Assembly (NCBI GenBank): GCA_030668755.1
Contig: DAOVEW010000020.1
Location: 1 to 9,051 of the forward strand
Length of the DNA: 9,051 nt
Direction of reading: 5' to 3'
From: Bacillota bacterium
GTDB taxonomy: Bacteria > Armatimonadota > Hebobacteria > Hebobacterales > Hebobacteraceae
The notes beneath the pieces were generated by a model. The model saw only the letters and a program-made list of their open reading frames with translations, searched no databases and was not told where the DNA came from. The position numbers and the translations under genes are program-made. Shown one piece after another: positions 1 through 5,936 of this stretch (positions are counted from its first letter, which is position 1; the number at the start of each line of letters is the position of its first letter).

Positions 1-2
1 GG

Positions 3-803
3 CAGAAGGCCGAGTCGCTCGGCCTCTACCTCGAGCTGGGAACGGGCGGCACGAACCCCGAGCATCTTCAGAGCATGGTCAGAACGGCCCATGTGCTCGG
101 ATCTCCGGTCGTCCGGACGTTCGTGGGTCGGCCGCGCCCGCGATCGCCAGAGGCCATGGGGGAACTGCTGTCCGCGGCGGCGAGTGAGATCGCCCAGGTT
201 GTTCCCATCTGCGAGCGCTACCACGTCCCTCTTGCATTGGAGAACCACCAGGACCTGACGACGGAAGAGCTGCTGAGTCTGCTCGAGCTGATCGACAGCC
301 CGTGGGTGGGCGTCTGCTTCGATACGGGCAACCCCTTGGCGCTGCTCGAGGATCCCGTCGATTCGGCCGCCGCGGTCGCTCCTCTCGTCAGAAGCGTCCA
401 CCTCAAGGACTACCAGGTCGTCGCCCGCAGCGACGGCTTCTCCCTCATCGGATGCGCCCTCGGCGAGGGGCTCGTCGACCTACACGGCATACTCGAAGTC
501 CTCAGAGTGCAGACCCCCGAGGTGAACCTCAATATCGAAGTCTATGTCGGCAAGCATGCTCTGCCTGTCCTGGAGGATGACTACCTGCGGACTGTCCCCG
601 ACGCCTCCGCCCGGGCGCTGGGCCGCACTCTGCGCTTGGTGCGCGACCGCGGCCTGGCGCGGGAGCCGGAGCTGCCGACAGAGCGAGGAGCGCCGGAGGA
701 GGAGATACTGGCGGTCGAGGACGAGCTGGTTGTGCGGAGCGTTCGGTGGGCGTACGCGGCTCTCGGCCGCCCGGATTCGGAGTTGCCCGATCTCGGTGAC
801 TAG
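3..803 (+). CDS. Sugar phosphate isomerase/epimerase (xylose isomerase-like TIM barrel), 5'-truncated
   Basis: The reading frame is already open at base 3, and the codons before the first internal ATG (base 75) read as family-like sequence, so the true start lies outside the window. The fold is the AP-endonuclease-2/xylose isomerase-like TIM barrel. Candidate metal ligands fall in the expected order: Glu in ALENHQD (codon at 240), Asp in CFDTGN (codon at 321), His in SVHLKD (codon at 399) and Glu in NIEVYV (codon at 537). Members of this family isomerise or epimerise sugars and cyclitols using a divalent metal; the substrate here is unknown. After the last ligand there is a long charged, Glu-rich C-terminal tail (about 60 residues from codon 620 on) beyond the usual barrel. 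The DUF3866 gene follows after 19 bases, suggesting co-transcription. Family call is firm; specific function is not. Confidence 0.85.
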   Translation, partial: QKAESLGLYLELGTGGTNPEHLQSMVRTAHVLGSPVVRTFVGRPRPRSPEAMGELLSAAASEIAQVVPICERYHVPLALENHQDLTTEELLSLLELIDSPWVGVCFDTGNPLALLEDPVDSAAAVAPLVRSVHLKDYQVVARSDGFSLIGCALGEGLVDLHGILEVLRVQTPEVNLNIEVYVGKHALPVLEDDYLRTVPDASARALGRTLRLVRDRGLAREPELPTERGAPEEEILAVEDELVVRSVRWAYAALGRPDSELPDLGD

Positions 804-822
804 CCCAGTACGCAACAGGCTT

Positions 823-1917
823 ATGGAGACCGAAGTGGGTGTCGTGGTCCGCGTGGACGGCGAGCGGCCTGGCGTGCAGGAGCTGTCCGTCGAGCTGGAA
901 CGGGGCCGCGAGCGCGCCGTCAACTATCCGCTGCTCTTGGGCAGGGTCCGGGCCGGCGAACGAGTGCTGCTGAACACAACCGCGGTGCGCGCCGGCCTCG
1001 GGACCGGCGGCTATCACTTCGTGATGAAGAGAGCCGATGAGGGCGAGCGGCCGGCCGAGGCCGCCGGGCATATCGTCAAGCTGCGGTATACGCCGCTCCA
1101 GTTTCGCTGCCAAAGCGTGGAGGAGCAAGACAGCCCGTTCCGAGAGGCGATCGAGGCGTGCGAGGGACTGGACAGGATGCCCGTCATCGTGGCCGGCCTG
1201 CACAGCCAGATCGCTCCCGCGGCGGCGGCCGTCAGGGGACTTCTCCCGGAGGCACGGATCGCATATGTCGTCACCGACACCGCGGCACTTCCCCTGGCCT
1301 TCAGCCAGCTCGTGGCTCGTCTGAAAGAGGCAGGTCTCATCGATGCCACGATCACAGTCGGCCAAGGCTTCGGAGGTGATTACGAGGCCGTCAATGTCTA
1401 TTCGGGTTTGCTGGCGGCGCGCGCCGTGGTCGGCGCTGCCGCGGCGATCGTGGGACAGGGGCCGGGCAACGTCGGCACGGAGACCGACTGGGGATTCGGC
1501 GCGATCGCGCAGGGAGAGCACGTGAACGCAGTGGGCATCCTCGGCGGCGTGCCGGTCGCAGTGCCGCGGATCAGCTTCGCGGATCCCCGGCCGCGCCACC
1601 ACGGCGTAAGCCGACAGTCGTTGATCGCGCTCGGCAGGGTCGCGCTCGTGCGTGCCGTCGTAAGCGTGCCCGAGATGGCGCCCGAGAGGCTGGAGCTGGT
1701 GCGGCGGCAGCTCGATGACGAGGGCATCACTGAGCGACACGACGTGCTGTTGGCGAGGGGTGAAGTGGGGCTCGAAACTCTGAAGGAGCGCGGGGTGGAA
1801 GTCACGACCATGGGTCGCACGGTGGACCAAGACCGCGAGTTCTTCCTGGCCGCGGCCGCCGCCGGCGCCGTGGCAGCGCAGGGGCTCAAGTGGATCGAGA
1901 ATCCCGAGAACGACTGA
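823..1917 (+). CDS. DUF3866 family protein
   Basis: The protein has 364 residues from the ATG at 823, a size typical of the DUF3866 family (PF12982), which has no established function. Recognisable family blocks are LLNTTAV followed by GLGTGGYHFV (residues 49-67), GHIVKLRYTPLQ (82-93), GQGPGNVGTETDWGF (211-225), the SRQSLIALGR stretch (263-272) and a C-terminal TVDQDREFFLAAAAAG block (333-348). I see no signal peptide or clear membrane helix, so it is probably cytoplasmic. The frame stays open upstream to 544, but that part overlaps the isomerase gene and the family homology begins at METEVGVVV, so 823 is preferred even though the ribosome binding site is weak. The 3' end overlaps the Nudix gene by 28 bases. 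From memory, DUF3866 genes of Firmicutes and Actinobacteria often sit near a Nudix ADP-ribose pyrophosphatase, and the arrangement here agrees. Confidence 0.88.
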   Translation: METEVGVVVRVDGERPGVQELSVELERGRERAVNYPLLLGRVRAGERVLLNTTAVRAGLGTGGYHFVMKRADEGERPAEAAGHIVKLRYTPLQFRCQSVEEQDSPFREAIEACEGLDRMPVIVAGLHSQIAPAAAAVRGLLPEARIAYVVTDTAALPLAFSQLVARLKEAGLIDATITVGQGFGGDYEAVNVYSGLLAARAVVGAAAAIVGQGPGNVGTETDWGFGAIAQGEHVNAVGILGGVPVAVPRISFADPRPRHHGVSRQSLIALGRVALVRAVVSVPEMAPERLELVRRQLDDEGITERHDVLLARGEVGLETLKERGVEVTTMGRTVDQDREFFLAAAAAGAVAAQGLKWIENPEND

Positions 1918-2459
1918 TAGCCTCCCGCACCGCCTTCGACGGCGGACTGCTCACGGTGCGCGTCGACGAGGTGCAGACGGCCAGCGGAAGGAGGGCGACC
2001 CGGGAGGTCGTCTCCCACCCCGGAGCAGCAGCCGTGGTGCCGCTGCTCCCAGAGGGCCGGGTGGTGATGATCCGGCAGTACCGGCATGCAGCAGGTCGCA
2101 CCCTGTGGGAGCTTCCGGCGGGGATCTTGGGGCCGGGAGAGGCGCCGGAGGAGTGCGCCCGCCGGGAATTGATCGAAGAAGCGGGCTATGAGGCGGGGAA
2201 CCTGAGCCTGCTGTTCTCGACCTACCTGAGCCCGGGCTACAGCGGCGAGCTGATCCATATCTTCCGAGCCGGCGACCTGCGGCCGGTGCCGGCCCGGCCC
2301 GAGCCGGACGAAGAGATTGCGCCTGTCGCTGTGCCCCTGGAGGATGCTGTCGCCATGGTGAGGCGCGGCGAAGTACAGAACGCGGCTGCGATCTGCGGGC
2401 TGCTGGCAGTGGCATGCTGGCATCGTGCAGCCGAAGAGGAGACCGATGGGGCCGGTTGA
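1890..2459 (+). CDS. Nudix hydrolase, ADP-ribose pyrophosphatase type
   Basis: The protein has 189 residues. A complete Nudix box GX5EX7REUXEEXGU spans residues 78-100 (G78, E84, R92-E93, E96-E97, G99), preceded by the usual ELPAG. Sixteen residues after G99 comes P115 within the SPGYSGE segment, a proline placement characteristic of ADP-ribose pyrophosphatases (NudF/YqkG-like), which hydrolyse ADP-ribose to AMP and ribose 5-phosphate. The N-terminal part, with VVMIRQYRHAAG before the box, also fits that subfamily. The likely start is GTG at 1890, inside the end of the DUF3866 gene in another frame, giving a 28-base overlap and probable translational coupling. The DUF3866 stop is followed directly by the conserved N-terminal half of this protein, so a start much further downstream would remove family sequence. 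Related substrates such as other nucleoside diphosphate sugars cannot be excluded. Confidence 0.9.
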   Translation: MDRESRERLIASRTAFDGGLLTVRVDEVQTASGRRATREVVSHPGAAAVVPLLPEGRVVMIRQYRHAAGRTLWELPAGILGPGEAPEECARRELIEEAGYEAGNLSLLFSTYLSPGYSGELIHIFRAGDLRPVPARPEPDEEIAPVAVPLEDAVAMVRRGEVQNAAAICGLLAVACWHRAAEEETDGAG

Positions 2460-2502
2460 AGAGGCCAGTGGCCGGGAGCGTGGGCGAGGCGATCGAGGAC
2501 GG

Positions 2503-2509
2503 AAGGGAG
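2503..2509 (+). promoter_or_regulatory. Shine-Dalgarno deciding the foldase start
   Basis: AAGGGAG lies 8 bases before the ATG at 2518. It selects that ATG over the in-frame ATG at 2425, which would overlap the Nudix gene and place a basic, non-signal-like stretch ahead of the signal peptide. Confidence 0.7.
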
Positions 2510-2517
2510 CAAGCCCG

Positions 2518-3528
2518 ATGAGGAGTCTCAGCATCGCAGTGGCGTTGGCCGCATTGTGTCTGGTGATGGGACCGTGGGCGGCGGCAGGCGGCGCTGCGGA
2601 AGGCGAAAGCATACCCGTGCAGGTGGTGGGGGAGATCAAGCCCCGTGCCGAGCTGGAGCAGATCTCCGATGTTCGCGGATGGATGGTGAACGGGGAGGAG
2701 ATACGCGTCGAAGAGGTGCGGAACCGAGCTTTCCTCTACCACGGGCCGTACATCTTGCAGGATATGGTTGCGGCGCTGCTGCTGGAACAGGAGGCGAGGC
2801 GCCAGAACATAACTCTCACAGAGGAGGAAGTGCAGGCCAAGGTCAAGGCGTTGCGGGAGGAACTCGGCGTGCGGTCGCAGGCTGCACTGATGTCCTTCCT
2901 GCAGTCCGAGAGAGTCACCGAGGACTGGTTCAACAGCAAGGCGCGGGACTACGCTCTGATGGAGAAGGTGCTCGCCGAGAGGGTGTACGTGAGCGACCGC
3001 GAAGTGGAGAATTTCTACCAGAGGAATCGCCAGGCCTATCGGCGACCGGAGAGCGTGGCCTACCGGGCTGTCGGGTATCCGAGCGAGGATGCGGCGAAGG
3101 CTGCGCTGGAGCAGCTTCGCCGCGGACGGAGCTTCCAGGAGGTCGCGAAGGATGTCGCCCACACCCCCGCGGAGCGCGCGGTCGCAGGAGAGCTGCAGCT
3201 CTACGAGAGGGGACAGCGCCGGGGCCTGGCCCCCGAGCTGGAGGCCGTCATCTTCGCGGCGCCACTGAACCAGGCGCTGGGGCCGGTCGCCGTGCAGAAC
3301 GTCTACTACCTCATCCGTGTGGAGAAGAGAATGGACCCCCGCCAGTTCACGCTGGAGAAGGTGAGGCCCATCATACGCGAGCAACTGCGCAGGCAGAAGC
3401 TGGAGCAAGTCGAGTGGCCCAGGTGGATCCGCTCGCAACTGGCGAATGCAGACATCCAAGTTCTCGGGGTGGGGCCCTCGGAGGCTGCGGGGCAGAGCGG
3501 CGGCGAATCAGCGCAGCCCGGCGGCTAG
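2518..3528 (+). CDS. Secreted SurA/PrsA-like peptidyl-prolyl isomerase-family foldase
   Basis: The protein has 336 residues from the ATG at 2518. Residues 1-23 form a signal peptide (MRSL, a hydrophobic core, then AAA for cleavage) with no lipobox, so it should be a soluble extracytoplasmic or periplasmic protein rather than a lipoprotein. Residues 55-150 resemble a SurA N-terminal chaperone domain: the WMVNGEEI opening, then helices with LLLEQEARRQNI and an EEEVQAKVKALREELG segment. Residues 157-175 (VSDREVENFYQRNRQAY) form the usual linker into a parvulin-like domain at about 178-268, recognisable by FQEVAKDVAHTPAE, GELQLYERGQ and GPVAVQNVYYLIRVEKR. The opening His motif of active parvulins (ARHIL-like) is replaced by AYRAVG, so catalysis is doubtful and a holdase/chaperone role is more likely. 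The C-terminus is basic helix followed by a Gly/Ser-rich tail. In a diderm this class helps outer-membrane proteins fold; a porin gene lies 2.4 kb downstream. Confidence 0.82.
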   Translation: MRSLSIAVALAALCLVMGPWAAAGGAAEGESIPVQVVGEIKPRAELEQISDVRGWMVNGEEIRVEEVRNRAFLYHGPYILQDMVAALLLEQEARRQNITLTEEEVQAKVKALREELGVRSQAALMSFLQSERVTEDWFNSKARDYALMEKVLAERVYVSDREVENFYQRNRQAYRRPESVAYRAVGYPSEDAAKAALEQLRRGRSFQEVAKDVAHTPAERAVAGELQLYERGQRRGLAPELEAVIFAAPLNQALGPVAVQNVYYLIRVEKRMDPRQFTLEKVRPIIREQLRRQKLEQVEWPRWIRSQLANADIQVLGVGPSEAAGQSGGESAQPGG

Positions 3529-3553
3529 CAACGCAATCGGGAGTTCAGGAGCG

Positions 3554-4702
3554 ATGCGTAAGATCAAGACGGCTGTGATTGGCACTGGCTTCATCGGCCC
3601 GGCGCACGTCGAAGCACTGCGCCGGCTTGGCTTCGTGGAGGTTGCGGCCCTGGTCGGCCGCGACCAGAGGCGAACGGAACAGAAGGCCGCCGCCCTTGGG
3701 GTCGAGCGCGCTTACGACGATTACCGCGAGATGCTCGAGGATCCTGAGATCGAGGTCGTGCACAACTGCTCCCCGAACTACCTGCACTGCGAGATGAACC
3801 AGGCCATCCTCGCTGCCGGCAAGCACTGTGTCTCCGAGAAGCCGTTGACGACGACGACGGATGAATCGCGCCGCCTCATCGAGGCGGCGGAGAAGAGCGG
3901 ACTCGTCAACGCGGTCTGCTTCATCTATCGTTTCTACCCGCTGTCCCAGCAGGCCAAGGCGATGTGCGATTCGGGGGAGGTGGGAGACATCTACGCCATC
4001 CACGGCTCGTACCTTCAGGACTGGCTGTACTACGACACCGACTACAGCTGGCGACTCGATCGCAATATCTCGGGGGCAAGCTGCGTGGTGGGCGACATAG
4101 GATCCCACTTCTGCGACCTCGTGCAGTTCATCACCGGCCGCACCATCACCGAGGTGCTGGCCGATCTCGCGACTACCCACAAGGTCCGCAAACGTCCCAA
4201 GGCTTCCGTGGAGGCCTTCGCCGGGAAGCTGCTCAAGCCGGAGGACTACGAGGAGGTCGAGATCGAGACCGAGGACTACGCAAACGTGCTGTTCCGCCTG
4301 GACAACGGCGCGCGCGGCTGCTTCACGGTCTCGCAGATATCGGCCGGAAGGAAGAACCGCCTCTGCTACGAGATAGACGGAGCGGGGTGCGCCCTGAGTG
4401 CCGATCTGGAGCGCCCCAACGAGCTCTGGGTCGGCCACCGGGACGGACCCAACGATGTGTTCATCAAGGACCCCTCGCTTCTCAAGGAGGGCGCTCGCGC
4501 CTACGCGCACTACCCCGGTGGACATCCGGAGGGCTACCCGGACGGGTTCAAGAACCTCTTCCGTAACGTATATCTCAAGGTGGCCGGAGAATCGCAAGAC
4601 ACCGACTTCCCGACCTTCGCAGACGGCCATCGCGCGGTCGCGATTGTGGAGGCCGTGGTCTCCAGCCACCGGAGCGGGCGGTGGACGAAGGTCGCCTATT
4701 AG
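3554..4702 (+). CDS. Gfo/Idh/MocA family NAD(P)-dependent oxidoreductase
   Basis: The protein has 382 residues from the ATG at 3554, where the Rossmann strand begins immediately (VIGTGFIG, residues 8-15, a GxGxxG dinucleotide site). EKP at 95-97 is the conserved Lys motif that contacts cofactor and substrate. GDIGSHFCDLVQFITGR (180-196) carries the family's Asp181/His185 catalytic pair in the C-terminal alpha/beta domain. DFPTFADGHRAVAIVEAV (351-368) is the usual closing helix. Members oxidise or reduce hydroxyls of sugars, inositols and glycosides, some using a hydride shuttle through a 3-keto intermediate. The frame is open upstream to 3446, but that would overlap the foldase gene and add non-family sequence. 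GGGAG at 3539-3543, 10 bases before the ATG, supports 3554; a second AGGAG is only 2 bases away. The TIM-barrel isomerase gene follows after 42 bases, suggesting the two act in one pathway. Substrate unknown. Confidence 0.92.
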   Translation: MRKIKTAVIGTGFIGPAHVEALRRLGFVEVAALVGRDQRRTEQKAAALGVERAYDDYREMLEDPEIEVVHNCSPNYLHCEMNQAILAAGKHCVSEKPLTTTTDESRRLIEAAEKSGLVNAVCFIYRFYPLSQQAKAMCDSGEVGDIYAIHGSYLQDWLYYDTDYSWRLDRNISGASCVVGDIGSHFCDLVQFITGRTITEVLADLATTHKVRKRPKASVEAFAGKLLKPEDYEEVEIETEDYANVLFRLDNGARGCFTVSQISAGRKNRLCYEIDGAGCALSADLERPNELWVGHRDGPNDVFIKDPSLLKEGARAYAHYPGGHPEGYPDGFKNLFRNVYLKVAGESQDTDFPTFADGHRAVAIVEAVVSSHRSGRWTKVAY

Positions 4703-4730
4703 CCGGCTCACCACCAAGAGCGCCTATCGC

Positions 4731-4738
4731 GAGGGAGG
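4731..4738 (+). promoter_or_regulatory. Shine-Dalgarno of the second isomerase gene
   Basis: GAGGGAGG ends 6 bases before the ATG at 4745. This favours that ATG over the in-frame TTG at 4739, which directly abuts the Shine-Dalgarno sequence. Confidence 0.75.
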
Positions 4739-4744
4739 TTGGCA

Positions 4745-5710
4745 ATGAGAATCGGAGTCTTCACGGTGTTGTTCGGCGAGATGCCGTTCGAGAAGATGCT
4801 CGATCACGTCGCAGAGGCGGGTTGTGAGGCGGTCGAGATCGGGGTCGGAGGCTATCCCGGGGACGCGCACTGTGACGCCGCAGCCTTGCTCAAGGACCCG
4901 GCTGCGCAGCGTCGGTTCCTGCGGGCCGTGGAGAAGCGAGGTCTGGTGATCTCGGCTCTGAGCTGCCACGGAAATCCGGTGCATCCGCAGAGATCGGTGG
5001 CGCGGAAGTTCCACGACGCCTGGCGCAAGGCCGTGCGGCTTGCAGAGGTGCTCGGAGTCGAGCGCGTAGTCACGTTCTCCGGCTGCCCCGGGGACAGCGA
5101 CGGCTCGAAGTACCCCAACTGGGTCACCTGCCCCTGGCCGCCGGACTTCTCAGAAGTTGTGAAGTGGCAGTGGGAGGAAAAGCTCATCCCCTACTGGACC
5201 AAGGAGGTCGCCTACGCGGAGAAGCACGGCATCACGAAGATCTGCTTCGAGATGCACCCGGGGTTCTGCGTCTACAACCCCGAGACGCTGCTTAAGCTGA
5301 GGGGTGCGTGCGGAGAGGCGATCGGCGCCAACTTCGATCCCAGCCACCTCTTCTGGCAGGGCATCGATCCCGTGGCGGCCATCCGTGAGCTTGGGCCGAC
5401 CATCTACTATGTGCACGCCAAGGACGTGAGAGTCGACGCCATCAACACGGCGCGCAACGGCGTCCTCGATACAAAGCCCTACACGAACGAGATCGCACGG
5501 TCGTGGATCTTCAGGACTGTTGGCTGGGGCCATGGGGCGGAGGTCTGGAAAGACATAGTCTCGGCGCTGCGCATGGTCGGCTACGATTGGGTGCTCAGCA
5601 TCGAGCACGAGGACAGCTTGATGAGCATCGACGAAGGGTTCCGCCGTGCGGTCGCCTTCCTCAAGGAAGTAACCATCAGCGAGCCGCCGCCAAAGGTCTG
5701 GTGGGCGTAG
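4745..5710 (+). CDS. Sugar phosphate isomerase/epimerase (xylose isomerase-like TIM barrel)
   Basis: The protein has 321 residues from the ATG at 4745. It starts directly with the first beta strand (MRIGVFTVLFG) and an early EIGVGGYPG strand (31-39). Candidate metal ligands are Glu169 (CFEMHPGF), Asp198 (NFDPSHLFWQG), His224 (YVHAKD) and Glu287 (SIEHED), all in the canonical order of the AP-endonuclease-2-like sugar isomerases. HAKDVRVD followed by a loop and TVGWGHGAEVWKDIV (258-272) is typical of the subgroup commonly found next to Gfo/Idh/MocA genes. Characterised relatives include IolE/IolI-type inositol enzymes and the YcjR-type 3-keto-hexose epimerase; I cannot assign this protein to one of them. 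It is the last gene of the tight block, followed by a 226-base leader for the porin gene. It is only distantly similar to the truncated isomerase at the start of the window, so the two are not a recent duplication. Confidence 0.9.
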   Translation: MRIGVFTVLFGEMPFEKMLDHVAEAGCEAVEIGVGGYPGDAHCDAAALLKDPAAQRRFLRAVEKRGLVISALSCHGNPVHPQRSVARKFHDAWRKAVRLAEVLGVERVVTFSGCPGDSDGSKYPNWVTCPWPPDFSEVVKWQWEEKLIPYWTKEVAYAEKHGITKICFEMHPGFCVYNPETLLKLRGACGEAIGANFDPSHLFWQGIDPVAAIRELGPTIYYVHAKDVRVDAINTARNGVLDTKPYTNEIARSWIFRTVGWGHGAEVWKDIVSALRMVGYDWVLSIEHEDSLMSIDEGFRRAVAFLKEVTISEPPPKVWWA

Positions 5711-5936
5711 CGGCGCGACGCCCGCAGCCAGAGGCTGACGCCCTTCGGCTGAGTTCTGTGGGCCTGCCTGTATTGGCCGGCTTGCTCCGCGCTGCGGGCC
5801 CGTGTGGCGCGGGTCACAGAGCGTCTATGCTTCTGTCACGTGCGATTCACTCCGGAGAGATAGCCTGTGTCAGAAACCCGAGCCGTCGAGTGGCTGCACC
5901 GGCAAGAAAGGCTCGGGCAGCAAACGGAGGATCGCC
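5711..5936 (+). promoter_or_regulatory. Intergenic leader of the porin gene with possible RNA structure
   Basis: No gene is convincing in these 226 bases. CAGCC at 5725-5729 can pair with GGCTG at 5733-5737 or with the second copy at 5747-5751, giving two mutually exclusive small hairpins after the isomerase stop. A 6-bp stem (one wobble) pairs 5797-5802 with 5810-5815. None has a T-tract, so these are not clear intrinsic terminators. Further down, CCCGAGCC (5877-5884) pairs perfectly with GGCTCGGG (5910-5917) around a 25-base loop. CTCCG (5850-5854) is complementary to CGGAG (5925-5929), which includes most of the Shine-Dalgarno sequence. The nested layout could regulate translation. I found no match to a riboswitch consensus I know and no convincing sigma-70 promoter; the best -10-like hexamer, TATGCT at 5826-5831, lacks a partner. 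Confidence 0.45.
5926..5930 (+). promoter_or_regulatory. Shine-Dalgarno of the porin gene
   Basis: GGAGG lies 6 bases before the ATG at 5937 and fixes the start. The frame is open upstream to 5802, but that extension lacks a comparable site and would bury the signal peptide 45 residues in. Confidence 0.8.

Noticed and set aside
544..822. Upstream in-frame extension of the DUF3866 gene
   Set aside because: It overlaps the isomerase gene in another frame, its residues look like non-coding translation, and family homology begins at the ATG at 823.
529..1830. Long antisense open frame (433 codons) opposite the isomerase and DUF3866 genes
   Set aside because: Its translation is rich in Arg, His, Ala and Pro with no recognisable domain. 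It is the expected mirror frame of a high-GC coding strand, and the + strand proteins here are clearly family members.
1951..3459. Very long antisense open frame (502 codons) opposite the Nudix and foldase genes
   Set aside because: It spans two unrelated + strand genes and the gap between them, has Pro/Arg/Ser/Leu-biased composition and no motif. It is a GC-driven shadow.
3545..4717. Antisense open frame (390 codons) exactly covering the oxidoreductase gene
   Set aside because: The + strand protein has the full Rossmann, EKP and GDxGxH motifs. The antisense product mirrors it codon for codon and shows no family signature.
4739..4744. TTG start two codons upstream of the second isomerase ATG
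   Set aside because: The TTG abuts the Shine-Dalgarno GAGGGAGG with no spacing, while the ATG at 4745 is correctly spaced.
5826..5831. Possible sigma-70 -10 hexamer TATGCT
   Set aside because: It matches 4 of 6 positions, but no acceptable -35 hexamer lies 16-18 bases upstream.
5850..5936. c-di-GMP-I (GEMM) or glycine riboswitch in the porin leader
   Set aside because: Only short pieces resemble these consensus cores. The conserved tetraloop, second helix and spacing are missing, so no named riboswitch can be called.
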